Positions 47,710-56,087 of a stretch of 64,000 nt of DNA are shown one piece after another. The notes under the pieces are model-generated. The model saw nothing but the letters and a program-made list of their open reading frames with translations. It searched no databases and was not told the origin of the DNA. A program made the position numbers and the translations under genes. Source of the DNA: Micromonospora coriariae (lineage in GTDB: Bacteria > Actinomycetota > Actinomycetes > Mycobacteriales > Micromonosporaceae); assembly GCF_900091455.1 (NCBI RefSeq), contig NZ_LT607412.1:1054001-1118000 (forward strand). Direction: 5' to 3'. Numbering within the stretch: position 1 is the stretch's first letter; each line of letters starts with the position of its first letter.

Positions 47710-47894
47710 GGCTGCTCCTCCCCTGGCCAGTGGCCTCGCCGGATCGGGATGCGGTGCCGGGCTCGACACGGCAGGTCCGCACCGCAGCGACAGGTTCGCC
47801 GCCACCGTCGCCACGACCAGACCGGCCGGTGCCGCCGCGCCAGGGTCAGCGCCACCGCCAGCAGGTAGTCGTCGTACGGCACCCGATCCGGCAT
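47706..47894 (-). CDS. Micro-gene C: 62-residue cysteine-containing protein
   Basis: 62 residues: PYDDYLLAVALTLARRHRPVWSWRR then CRCGADLPCRARHRIP, a CxC...C cluster that may bind zinc, ending HWPGEEQP. First of three coupled micro-genes on the minus strand (stop overlaps the next GTG). Divergent from the AlpA-like gene at 47984. Function unknown. Confidence 0.6.
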   Translation of the reverse strand: MPDRVPYDDYLLAVALTLARRHRPVWSWRRWRRTCRCGADLPCRARHRIPIRRGHWPGEEQP

Positions 47895-47983
47895 CAGACC
47901 TCGCAGCTATCGCTGTGCCCACTGATGGCTTGTCAATCTGTAATGAGCAATAGTCAACCACAAGTCGCGCCTATTTTCAGGCC

Positions 47984-48193
47984 GTGAAGCGACCGCGCTT
48001 GTACGGGCCTGGCGAGTTGACCGCCCTGTTCGGCGTGTCGCGGCAGCGGGTACTACAGATCACCCGCCGACCCGGCTTCCCTGAGCCGATCGCTCGCCTG
48101 ATCGGAACGACGATCTGGGACGCGGACGAGGTGGACGAGTGGGCCAAACACAACCGCCCACCACGCCCAACCGATGGCGACGAAGACCGCTGA
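47984..48193 (+). CDS. AlpA/excisionase-like small DNA-binding protein
   Basis: 69 residues. LYGPGELTALFGVSRQRVLQ is a helix-turn-helix of the MerR/AlpA type, followed by the wing TTIWDADEVDEWAKH. Such proteins act as excisionases or small activators of integrated elements. No integrase is visible nearby, so it may be an orphan or a regulator of the divergent micro-genes. GTG start in a relatively AT-rich leader (47910-47980). Confidence 0.7.
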   Translation: MKRPRLYGPGELTALFGVSRQRVLQITRRPGFPEPIARLIGTTIWDADEVDEWAKHNRPPRPTDGDEDR

Positions 48194-48239
48194 TCCGGCG
48201 TCTCAGCTCGTGTTCACCCTGGCCAAGACCAGCGCGCCA

Positions 48240-48509
48240 GCAGCGGGTCGAAGCCCCTGACCGGTGGATCGGATGGGCCCGCCGCAGCCGCATCGACGTG
48301 TTCGTCGACCTGCAACGCCGCGTGAGCCGTCACCGCGACGCCATCCTCGCCTCCATCGGACACGGCCTGTCCAACGGACGCATCGAGTCGGTCAACGCCA
48401 AATCCGCCTGATCACCCGGATGGCCTTCGGATCCCACTCACCCAACGCCCTCATCGCCCTGGACATGCTCAACCGCGGCGGCCACCGACCCCAACTCCCC
48501 CGCCGATGA
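48240..48509 (+). pseudogene. ISL3-family transposase C-terminal remnant
   Basis: DRWIGWARRSRIDVFVDLQR, HGLSNGRIESVNAK and, after a one-base shift, IRLITRMAFGSHSPNALIAL and GGHRPQLPRR together match the C-terminal end of DDE_Tnp_ISL3 transposases. The shift occurs at the AAA run 48400-48402, where one A seems missing. The first about 300 residues of the transposase are absent and no terminal inverted repeats were seen. Confidence 0.75.
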
Positions 48510-48611
48510 CCACCCGACCCACACACCCAGCACGAGACCCATAAATATGACTCACAGGCATCATGGGCAACGGCAACATGCCCTCCGCCAGAGTCCGCGA
48601 GGACCTGGAAA

Positions 48612-48655
48612 CGGCGCTGCCCCGACCTCCGATCACGGAGGTCGGGGCAGCGCCG
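48612..48655. terminator. Perfect 19-bp hairpin in the island
   Basis: CGGCGCTGCCCCGACCTCC and its exact complement flank the six-base loop GATCAC. It lies about 100 bases after the transposase remnant and 280 bases before the DUF6817-like gene's end, with no gene of its own. It could be a terminator or part of a lost element. The rest of 48510-48933 shows no gene. Confidence 0.6.
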
Positions 48656-48933
48656 CGGTTCGCGTATGTCAACTGTACCTGACCGATCTTGAGGTGTCCC
48701 CCTGACTTCGGGGTCCCCTCCGGTGCGGCGCATGTCCCTCTATGCGGAGGTCGCGTCCTTGATCACCGGGTCGGCACGGCCCAGCATACTGTCCCCTTGC
48801 GTCTCGCGGAAGCAAGACATGCGGACGATCCATGCAACGGTGCCGCCGGAATCAATCATCGCGTAGATCCGCGTTCGACCTGAGCGCTGCCGGCCATGCC
48901 CGGCGCCGAGGCTCGATGGTTAGGCCGTCGAGT

Positions 48934-49473
48934 TCACTTACGCGGTCCCATCAGCCGCTGGATCTCGTCGGCCACCTTGGGCGACGTCAGTGGCGCCCAG
49001 CGGGCGAAGAGGTCGCGGAAGTAGTCGCCGTGTTTGACAAGCAGCGCCGGACTCTGCTCGATGACGTCGAGTTCGTTGACGATGCTCAGATCCACGAACG
49101 ACCCAATGAGATGGGACTCGAGAACCCTTCTCTGCCCGGTGAAGCGATCATGCACGGTGGAGGTGGTGGCCAAAGCCGGCCAGGTACGGTCACGGTCACA
49201 AGCCCCGTACAGGTATACGAGTGCCTCGGCTTCCAGTCCGATCACGGCTCGGAGCAGGTCCCGATCGGTCCAAGGGATCAGCGCCAGGTCGAAACCATCC
49301 GTGCTGTAGGCAGCATGGGTGAGACCGGCCAGCTGCACGGGTGGGGCAGCACCGGCTGCCGCGAGGCGCTGTTCGACGCGACACAGGTGGGAGTAGAGAG
49401 TGCCGCCGGGATGCTCGATCGCTTCCGTGCCGTGCTCTCGCAGAAACGCCCGCGCCGCGCTGCCGAAGGTCAT
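48934..49473 (-). CDS. DUF6817-like protein
   Basis: 179 residues. FLREHGTEAIEHPGGTLYSHLCRVEQRLA and LAGLTHAAYSTDGFDLALIP have histidines spaced as in a degenerate HD-like hydrolase, followed by LLRAVIGLEAEALVYLYGACDRDRTW. I associate this with DUF6817, an uncharacterised family. ATG at 49473; the upstream extension (to 49620) looks non-coding. Divergent from the methyltransferase gene. Confidence 0.7.
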   Translation of the reverse strand: MTFGSAARAFLREHGTEAIEHPGGTLYSHLCRVEQRLAAAGAAPPVQLAGLTHAAYSTDGFDLALIPWTDRDLLRAVIGLEAEALVYLYGACDRDRTWPALATTSTVHDRFTGQRRVLESHLIGSFVDLSIVNELDVIEQSPALLVKHGDYFRDLFARWAPLTSPKVADEIQRLMGPRK

Positions 49474-49662
49474 AGGCGTGACCCTAAGCGCGTCAACGCG
49501 CACAGGGGTGTTCCCTGGCGCTGCCTGATAGATCACAGTGCGTCCGAGTGAACCGCTGACGTGCGAAGTCGTCTGCGTTTTCACGCGCCCGGAGACCTCG
49601 ATCGATGTGAACCGGTGCACTCAGTCTTGCTCACCGTGTGGTCGGCCGGGTTGGGTCGGCGC

Positions 49663-50394
49663 ATGGCTCTCATCGCATACGACAACGTGGACGCAGCGGC
49701 GTTCGAGGAGACCCGGCACCTGCGAGATGATGACCTCGCTACCTGGCGTGCCGCGATCGGCCGGCACTTCGAGCCCCGATCCGGGGCGCGCCTGCTCGAC
49801 CTTGGATGCGGCACCGGCAGTTGGGCACGGGCGTTCCGCACCTGGTGGCCCGGCATAGACGTCATGGCAGTCGAGCCCTCGGCAGCGATGCGTGAGCGGG
49901 CGATGTTTCAGCCAGTCGCGGCCGGCGCGGCCGACGACATCCCGCTCCCGGACGCAAGCCTCGACGGGGTCTGGCTCTCCACCGTGATCCACCACGTTCC
50001 CGACCTGGAAGCCGCCGCCCGCGAGATCCGGCGGGTGCTGAAGCCGGGCGCACCGGTGCTGATCCGCTCCGCGTTCGCCGGCCGGCACGAAGCGATCAAC
50101 CTGTTCCGCTGGTTCCCGGAAGCCGTCGCCGTGTTGGACCGCTACCCGAGCATCCCCAACGTCGAGGCGGCGTTCGCCACCGCCGGCTTCACGACGACCG
50201 GCTGCGAACCAGTCCCACAAGTGACCGCCCAGTCGGTGGCCGATGCCGCCGCCGGCCTGCAGCGCGAGGCGCATACGCCGCTGCAGTTGATCAGCGACGA
50301 AGCCTATGCGGCGGGCGTAGCCCGTCTGCAGGAGGCCGCACGAACCGAGTCCGGCCCGGTCGTCGATGCCCTCGACCTGCTGGTACTCCGGTGA
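49663..50394 (+). CDS. Class I SAM-dependent methyltransferase (UbiE/Methyltransf_11 type)
   Basis: 243 residues. Motif I is LLDLGCGTGSWARAFRTW (about 44-61), motif II DIPLPDASLDGVWLSTVIHHV near 90-110, and REIRRVLKPGAPVLIRSAF completes the fold. Small-molecule methylation is likely. It overlaps the following SDR gene by four bases, so the two act together. Start ATG at 49663 lacks a strong ribosome site. Confidence 0.85.
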   Translation: MALIAYDNVDAAAFEETRHLRDDDLATWRAAIGRHFEPRSGARLLDLGCGTGSWARAFRTWWPGIDVMAVEPSAAMRERAMFQPVAAGAADDIPLPDASLDGVWLSTVIHHVPDLEAAAREIRRVLKPGAPVLIRSAFAGRHEAINLFRWFPEAVAVLDRYPSIPNVEAAFATAGFTTTGCEPVPQVTAQSVADAAAGLQREAHTPLQLISDEAYAAGVARLQEAARTESGPVVDALDLLVLR

Positions 50395-51083
50395 CCACCC
50401 GGCTGGCAGTGGTCACCGGCAGCAGCCGAGGGCTCAGCGCGGCCCTGACCGAGCATCTCGCCGACCAGGGTTGGAACGTCGTCGCCTGTGTCCGCACAGA
50501 GTCCGCAGCCGTGTCGATCAAGCGGGCCGGCGTTGAACCTGTTCTGCAGGACGTCCGGGCACCGGTGAGCGAGGCCCTTCTGGCGGCTGTCCGGGGACGG
50601 CCGATCGATGCGCTGATCAACAACGCCGGCATCGGAGCTCCGGCCCGCCCGCTGGCGGACTGCGACCCGCAGACGATCCTGAACGCCGTTGACGTCAACG
50701 TCGCGGGTCCGATGCGTCTGACTCAGGCCATGCTGCCGATGCTGCTGGCCGCGCCCGCACCGCTGATCATCAACGTGTCGTCCCCGGCTCGGTTCGCTGG
50801 CTGCGCAGGCCGCGGGCGACTTCGCCGGCCGACGGACCAGCTACGCCTACCGCATCTCCAAAGCCGCTCAGAAAATGCTGACGGTCGCCCCCGCTCGGGA
50901 ACTTGCTGGTCGCGTACGGTGCTGGGCTGTCCATCCGGGCAGCCTCACCACCGCCATGGGAGCGGGCGACGCGGACACGTCGCCCGGCGAGGCCGCCGCC
51001 CGGCTCGGCCAACTGCTGGACAGCTCCGTCAGGTGTCGTTGCCCGCCGAACCCAGGTCGTGTCCGCGTCGTGAGCAACGGAAA
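50391..51083 (+). pseudogene. Short-chain dehydrogenase/reductase, frameshifted
   Basis: The N-terminal part reads TTRLAVVTGSSRGLSAALTEHL (cofactor TGxxxGxG-like), NNAGIGAPARP and IINVSS. At CCCC 50783-50786 one extra C shifts the frame. The continuation RLGSLAAQAAGDFAGRRTSY, AYRISKAAQKML (YxxxK catalytic pair) and VHPGSLTTAMG is in the next frame. The C-terminus after LLDSS also looks disturbed, with VSLPAEP in the original frame. NAD(P)-dependent oxidoreductase; broken or mis-sequenced. Confidence 0.7.
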
Positions 51084-51111
51084 GTCCCCCGGACGCTATC
51101 GTCCGGGGGAC
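51084..51111. terminator. Hairpin terminator between SDR and nrdJ
   Basis: GTCCCCCGGACG pairs with CGTCCGGGGGAC around CTAT (12-bp perfect stem), followed by a short ATCCCTTT on the plus strand. Lies between convergent transcripts. Confidence 0.75.
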
Positions 51112-51188
51112 ATCCCTTTGGTCAGACTCGCCGATGACCCTTGGATCTCAACGCACCCCTGGAGGGGACACGCTGAGAATGGTCACAC

Positions 51189-54071
51189 TCAGCTGCAGCC
51201 GCTGGTGGAGCCGCAGCCCTCGCAGACGTAGCAGCTACCGGCCGGGCGCATCTTCGTACCGCAGGTGAAGCAGAGCGGTGCGTCGGCGGCCTTGCCGATC
51301 ACGGCCTCGAGCAGTTCGGTGCTGGAGCCCACGTTCGGGGCCGGCTTGGCGGCGGCCACCTCGGCGATCTCCTGCGCCGGCTGGGCGACGGGCTCCGGCT
51401 TGGCCGGGGTCTCCACCGGCGCCGAGGACGCCATCGCGGTGAGCTCCGCACCGGTGACGGCGGCGCTCTCCGCGTCGGCTTCGGCCCGCAGCTGCGCGGC
51501 CCGCTCGCTGGCGGTGAAGATGCCCAGCTCGGCGCGGCGCTCGTACGGCAGGAAGTCCAACGCCAGGCGACGGAAGATGTAGTCCATCACCGAGGCCGCC
51601 ATGCGCACGTCCGGGTCGTCGGTCATGCCGGCCGGCTCGAAGCGCATGTTTGTGAACTTGCTGACGAACGTCTCCAGCGGCACTCCGTACTGCAGACCGA
51701 TGCTGATGGCCACCGAGAAGGCGTCCATCACCCCGGCCAGGGTCGAGCCCTGCTTGGACATCTTGAGGAAGACCTCGCCCAGGCCGTCGTCCGGGTAGGA
51801 CGACGCGGTGAGGTAGCCCTCGGCGCCGCCGACGGAGAAGGAGACCGTCTCGGACGGCCGCTTCTTCGGCAGGCGCTTGCGCACCGGCCGGTACTCGACG
51901 ACCTTCTCGACGACCGGCGCGGCCTCGACGGCGACCGGCTCGGTGGCCTTGTTGGACTTGGCCACCGAGAGCGGCTGGCCGACCTTGCAGTTGTCCCGGT
52001 AGATCGCCAGCGCCTTGAGGCCGAGCTTCCAGCCCTCGAAGTAGATCTTCTCGACGTCCTCGACGGTGGCCGCCTCCGGCATGTTGACCGTCTTGGAGAT
52101 GGCGCCGGAGACGAACGGCTGGATGGCCGCCATCATCCGCACGTGGCCCATCGGGGCGATCGACCGCTCGCCCATCGCGCAGTCGAAGACCGCGTAGTGC
52201 TCCGGCTTGAGACCGGGGGCGTCCACCACGTGACCGTGGTCGGCGATGTGCTCGACGATCGCCTCGACCTGCTCCTCGGGGTAGCCGAGGCTGCGCAGGG
52301 CACGCGGGACCGTCTGGTTGACGATCTGCATCGAGCCGCCGCCGACCAGCTTCTTGAACTTGACAAGCGCCAGGTCCGGCTCCACGCCGGTGGTGTCGCA
52401 GTCCATCATGAAGCCGATGGTGCCGGTCGGCGCGAGGACGCTGGCCTGCGAGTTACGCCAGCCGTTCTTGTCGCCGATCTTGTTGCCCTGGGTCCACTGC
52501 TTGGTCGCCTCGCGGACGATCGCGGTGGCCACCGGGCTGGTGGGCTTGATCTCGTCGTTGGCCGCCGCGTGCTTGCGCATGACCCGCTTGTGCGGCTCGG
52601 CGTTGCGGGCGTAGCCGTCGTACGGGCCGACGACGCCGGCCAGCTCGGCGGAGCGGCGGTAGGCGGTGCCGGTCATCAGGGACGTGATCGCCGCGGCGAC
52701 CGAGCGGCCCTGCTCCGAGTCGTACGGCAGGCCGGTGGCCATCAGCAGGGCGCCGAGGTTGGCGTAGCCGATGCCGAGCTGCCGGTAGGCGCGGGAGGTC
52801 TCACCGATCTTCTCGGTCGGGAAGTCGGCGAAGCAGATCGAGATGTCCATCGCGGTGATGACGAACTCGACCGACTTGACGAACTTCTCCACCTCGAAGC
52901 CACCGTCGGCCTTGAGGAACTTCATCAGGTTCAGCGAGGCCAGGTTGCACGAGGAGTTGTCCAGGTGCAGGTACTCCGAGCACGGGTTCGACGCGGTGAT
53001 CCGGCCGGTCTCCGGGCAGGTGTGCCAGTCGTTGATGGTGTCGTCGTACTGCAGGCCCGGGTCGGCGCACTCCCAGGCGGCCTGGGAGATGGAACGGAAC
53101 AGCTTCTTCGCCTCGACCGTCTCGATGGTCGCCCCGTCGAGCCGACCACGCAGGTCGAAACCGCCGTCGTTCTCCACCGCCGTCATGAACTCGTCGGAGA
53201 CCCGGACCGAGTTGTTGGCGTTCTGGTACTGCACGCTGACGATGTCGGAGCCGCCCAGGTCCATGTCGAACCCGGCGTCGCGCAGCGCGCGGATCTTGTC
53301 CTCCTCGCGCGCCTTGGTGACCACGAACTCCTGGATGTCCGGGTGGTCCACGTCGAGGATGACCATCTTGGCCGCCCGCCGGGTGGCGCCGCCGGACTTG
53401 ATGGTGCCGGCCGAGGCGTCCGCGCCGCGCATGAAGCTGACCGGGCCGGAGGCGTTGCCGCCGGAGGAGAGCAGCTCGCGGGACGAGCGGATCCGGGACA
53501 GGTTGACCCCGGAGCCGGAGCCGCCCTTGAAGATCAGCCCCTCCTCCTTGTACCAGTCGAGGATCGAGTCCATCGAGTCGTCGACGGAGAGGATGAAGCA
53601 GGCGCTGACCTGCTGCGGCGACGGCGTGCCGACGTTGAACCAGACCGGCGAGTTGAAGCTGAACACCTGGTGCAGCAGCATCCAGGTCAGCTCGTGCCCG
53701 AAGATCTCCGCGTCGGCCGGGCTGGCGAAGTAGCCGTACTCCTCACCCGCTGTGCGGTAGGTGCCGACCACCCGGTCGATCAACTGCCGGAGCGACCACT
53801 CCCGCTCCGGGGTCCCCACCGCGCCCCGGAAGTACTTGGTGGTCACGATGTTCGCCGCGTTGACGCTCCACGACTCCGGGAACTCCACCCCGCGCTGCTC
53901 GAAGTTGATCGAGCCGTCCCGCCAGTTCGTCATCACGACGTCGCGGCGCTCCCAGGTGACCTCGTCGTACGGGTGGACCCCCTCGGTCGTCCACACCCGC
54001 TCGATCTTCAGCCCGGCGCTCGCGCTGGCCTTGCTCCGTGACCTGCTTGTCGTCACACCATCCCCCGACAT
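51189..54071 (-). CDS. nrdJ: Adenosylcobalamin-dependent (class II) ribonucleotide reductase
   Basis: 960 residues; reduces ribonucleotides to deoxyribonucleotides using coenzyme B12, independent of oxygen. The redox cysteine is in ACFILSVDD (C158), the catalytic NPCSEYLHLDNSSCN block (about 362-376) holds the thiyl Cys and its Asn/Glu partners, and the C-terminal CFTCGTKMRPAG...CEGCGSTSGC cluster is a zinc-binding tail with the swinging cysteines. The ATG at 54071 is preferred over a longer frame that runs to 54128. It is downstream of nrdR with 62 bases between, forming nrdRJ. Confidence 0.96.
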   Translation of the reverse strand: MSGDGVTTSRSRSKASASAGLKIERVWTTEGVHPYDEVTWERRDVVMTNWRDGSINFEQRGVEFPESWSVNAANIVTTKYFRGAVGTPEREWSLRQLIDRVVGTYRTAGEEYGYFASPADAEIFGHELTWMLLHQVFSFNSPVWFNVGTPSPQQVSACFILSVDDSMDSILDWYKEEGLIFKGGSGSGVNLSRIRSSRELLSSGGNASGPVSFMRGADASAGTIKSGGATRRAAKMVILDVDHPDIQEFVVTKAREEDKIRALRDAGFDMDLGGSDIVSVQYQNANNSVRVSDEFMTAVENDGGFDLRGRLDGATIETVEAKKLFRSISQAAWECADPGLQYDDTINDWHTCPETGRITASNPCSEYLHLDNSSCNLASLNLMKFLKADGGFEVEKFVKSVEFVITAMDISICFADFPTEKIGETSRAYRQLGIGYANLGALLMATGLPYDSEQGRSVAAAITSLMTGTAYRRSAELAGVVGPYDGYARNAEPHKRVMRKHAAANDEIKPTSPVATAIVREATKQWTQGNKIGDKNGWRNSQASVLAPTGTIGFMMDCDTTGVEPDLALVKFKKLVGGGSMQIVNQTVPRALRSLGYPEEQVEAIVEHIADHGHVVDAPGLKPEHYAVFDCAMGERSIAPMGHVRMMAAIQPFVSGAISKTVNMPEAATVEDVEKIYFEGWKLGLKALAIYRDNCKVGQPLSVAKSNKATEPVAVEAAPVVEKVVEYRPVRKRLPKKRPSETVSFSVGGAEGYLTASSYPDDGLGEVFLKMSKQGSTLAGVMDAFSVAISIGLQYGVPLETFVSKFTNMRFEPAGMTDDPDVRMAASVMDYIFRRLALDFLPYERRAELGIFTASERAAQLRAEADAESAAVTGAELTAMASSAPVETPAKPEPVAQPAQEIAEVAAAKPAPNVGSSTELLEAVIGKAADAPLCFTCGTKMRPAGSCYVCEGCGSTSGCS

Positions 54072-54133
54072 CTCATCCGCCCCCTCGTCCACGCGGCCAC
54101 CCGCCGCGCTTCCACCTGTCAGCAACACAAACC

Positions 54134-54637
54134 TCAGTTGGTACGGCCGGCGGTCCCCGCCGCCCCGGCCTGGCTCGCGCCCTCCCGGGCGCGGGCAGCG
54201 GCCCGCAATGTCTCGATCTCCTGCTCGAAGTCGGCGAGCGAGTCGAAGGACCGGTAGACGCTGGCGAACCGCAGGTACGCCACCTCGTCCAGGTCCCGCA
54301 GCGGGCCCAGGATGGCCAGCCCCACGTCATGGCTGGGGATCTCGGCCGCACCCTTGGCCCGCACGGTCTCCTCGACCTTCTGGGCCAGCAGCGCGATCGA
54401 GTCCTCGTCGACGGGCCGGCCCTGGCACGCCTTGCGCACCCCGCCGATGATCTTCGTACGGCTGAACGGCTCGGTCACCCCGCTGCGCTTGACGACCGCG
54501 AGGACCGCCTCCTCGACGGTGGTGAACCGCTTGCCGCACTCCGGGCAGGACCGTCGCCGCCGGATGAGCTGACCGTCGTCGGCCTCCCGCGAGTCGACCA
54601 CCCGGGAGTCGGCGTGCCGGCAGTACGGACACCGCAT
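54134..54637 (-). CDS. nrdR: Transcriptional repressor NrdR
   Basis: 167 residues. The zinc ribbon uses C3, C6, C31 and C34 ([30 protein letters not shown]). The ATP-cone domain spans about 49-139 and senses ATP/dATP to control ribonucleotide reductase genes. A basic Ala-rich tail ends the protein. Upstream of nrdJ on one transcript; a candidate NrdR box lies about 165 bases upstream. Confidence 0.96.
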   Translation of the reverse strand: MRCPYCRHADSRVVDSREADDGQLIRRRRSCPECGKRFTTVEEAVLAVVKRSGVTEPFSRTKIIGGVRKACQGRPVDEDSIALLAQKVEETVRAKGAAEIPSHDVGLAILGPLRDLDEVAYLRFASVYRSFDSLADFEQEIETLRAAARAREGASQAGAAGTAGRTN

Positions 54638-54799
54638 CGCCTACCTCCTAATCATGATCAACCACGGCTGCGCCGGGCACCTCCGGGCACGGCTCGCCAC
54701 GACGGTGCCGTCCGGAGATGGCGCCCGCCGTGGTCGACGTTACGGAAGTGCGGTCGGTAGTCGGACCCAACCTGTAGGCAACTTACGCCCGTGTCACTA

Positions 54800-54809
54800 C
54801 TACATCTAG
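54800..54809. promoter_or_regulatory. Candidate NrdR box
   Basis: CTACATCTAG (in CTACTACATCTAGGGG) fits the core of the known NrdR-box consensus (CwAtATaTwG, allowing one change). It lies about 165 bases upstream of nrdR. A second box at the usual 31-base spacing is not evident, so the call is tentative. Confidence 0.45.
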
Positions 54810-54977
54810 GGGTTGACCGTATGTCGCTGGCGAACCCGGGTCAAGTTGGCCGGCGTGTCCGGCGCGTCACGGACCATCCGGTCATCCGCCCCCAGCGCTC
54901 CACCGGAAGACCCAACGCCGTGCCCCCGCCACGGTTACCGGCCAGCGGGCCGAAGTAGCCCGGAAAACGGCCGAGGA

Positions 54978-54993
54978 TCGAACACCCGTGCTA
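54978..54993. promoter_or_regulatory. SOS-box-like sequence 1
   Basis: TCGAACACCCGTGCTA matches 10 of 12 arm bases of the actinobacterial LexA consensus TCGAACNNNNGTTCGA. The left half is perfect, the right half is degenerate. Confidence 0.4.
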
Positions 54994-55011
54994 CCCCGAC
55001 GTACCATTTAT

Positions 55012-55027
55012 CAGAACATCCGTACGA
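55012..55027. promoter_or_regulatory. SOS-box-like sequence 2
   Basis: CAGAACATCCGTACGA matches 9 of 12 arm bases of the LexA consensus. Weak; reported because it sits between the two better matches. Confidence 0.25.
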
Positions 55028-55064
55028 CAGAAGTGTTTTTTCACCCCGACACGCCGGTGAGAGG

Positions 55065-55080
55065 TCGTACAGATGTTTGA
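55065..55080. promoter_or_regulatory. LexA operator (best SOS box)
   Basis: TCGTACAGATGTTTGA matches 10 of 12 arm bases and all of the RNRY centre of the consensus TCGAACRNRYGTTCGA. It lies 151 bases upstream of the lexA start, in a low-GC pocket suited to a promoter. LexA autoregulation at this site is a strong inference. Confidence 0.65.
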
Positions 55081-55123
55081 AAATGACCGATCTCACCTAT
55101 ACGGTCAGGAACAGCCGGGTGCG

Positions 55124-55234
55124 ATGGATCTTCACCACACGCGGCGACGCACCACCCTCAGCACCGCCGTGGCACCACCGCACGCACCACGAGCCGACGA
55201 GGCACCCAGCGCCGACCAGGGAGGACGGACGTGA
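55124..55234 (+). CDS. Possible 36-codon leader ORF coupled to lexA
   Basis: The ATG at 55124 opens [16 protein letters not shown]...; its TGA (55232-55234) overlaps the lexA GTG (GTGA). No ribosome site precedes it, and its Arg/His/Pro/Ala-rich composition could be chance in GC-rich DNA. If translated, it would couple ribosomes into lexA. Confidence 0.25.
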   Translation: MDLHHTRRRTTLSTAVAPPHAPRADEAPSADQGGRT

Positions 55235-56016
55235 CCGAGGACCGGGCCAGCCGGCCGAAGAGCCCGCAGCAGATCACCGAGGCGGGCCCGCCGGCCACCC
55301 GACGCCGCAGCGCCGCGCGCAGCCGGACGGGCCAGCCCGCCGTGCGCCCGGTCACCCCGGTGGTCAGCAGTTTCCCCGACCCGGCGACGGTCGACCTGAC
55401 CGCCCGCCAGCGCCGCATCCTGGAGTTCATCCGCACCTGGGTGGAGCGCCACGGCTACCCGCCGAGCGTCCGGGAGATCGGCGAGGCGGTCGGCCTCGTG
55501 TCGCCGTCCAGCGTCGCCTACCAGCTCAAGGAGCTGGAAAAGAAGGGCTTCCTGCGCCGCGACCCCAACCGACCGCGCGCGGTGGACGTCCGGGCTCCGA
55601 GCGAGGCCATTGACGACGAGCTGTCCCGCGCGCAGCGGCCGACCCCGGCGTACGTGCCGATGCTCGGCCGGATCGCCGCCGGTGGGCCGATCCTCGCCGA
55701 GCAGGCGGTGGAGGACATCTTCCCCCTCCCCCGCGAGCTGGTGGGCGAGGGCGAGGTCTTCATGCTCCAGGTCAAGGGCGACTCGATGCTCGACGCGGCG
55801 ATCTGCGACGGCGACTGGGTGGTCGTCCGGCAGCAGCCGACCGCCGACTCGGGCGAGATCGTGGCCGCCATGCTCGACGGCGAGGCGACCGTCAAGACCT
55901 ACCGGCGGCGCGACGGGCACGTCTGGCTGATGCCGCAGAACCCGGCCTTCGACCCGATCCCCGGTGACGACGCCACCATCATGGGCCGGGTCGTGGCGGT
56001 GCTGCGCCGGATCTGA
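55231..56016 (+). CDS. lexA: SOS-response repressor LexA
   Basis: 261 residues. A 55-residue basic extension precedes the winged helix ([40 protein letters not shown]). The autocleavage site AAGG (A150-G151), nucleophile Ser185 in KGDSMLD and general base Lys222 in ATVKTY are all present. GTG start behind GGGAGGAC. Represses DNA-repair genes until RecA-stimulated self-cleavage. The best SOS box is 151 bases upstream. Confidence 0.96.
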   Translation: MTEDRASRPKSPQQITEAGPPATRRRSAARSRTGQPAVRPVTPVVSSFPDPATVDLTARQRRILEFIRTWVERHGYPPSVREIGEAVGLVSPSSVAYQLKELEKKGFLRRDPNRPRAVDVRAPSEAIDDELSRAQRPTPAYVPMLGRIAAGGPILAEQAVEDIFPLPRELVGEGEVFMLQVKGDSMLDAAICDGDWVVVRQQPTADSGEIVAAMLDGEATVKTYRRRDGHVWLMPQNPAFDPIPGDDATIMGRVVAVLRRI

Positions 56017-56087
56017 CCGGTCCGCGGGTGAGTGCCCCGGCACTCACCCGCACTGCGGGATGCGTGAGGGCAGGCGGCCGGGAGGCG

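Larger units (their letters stand above)
54638..55123. other. Divergent regulatory region between nrdR and lexA
   Basis: 486 bases, lower GC than the genes. No gene is seen. It contains a candidate NrdR box and up to three SOS-box-like sequences, listed separately. The LysM-type gene often found between nrdR and lexA in relatives (Rv2719c position) is not present. Confidence 0.6.

Noticed and set aside
48689..48883. 64-codon plus-strand ORF in the island gap
   Set aside because: No ribosome site, no recognisable composition, and it overlaps nothing conserved.
54638..54800. Cobalamin riboswitch upstream of nrdRJ
   Set aside because: No B12-box-like sequence was found in the leader; NrdR control is the simpler explanation.
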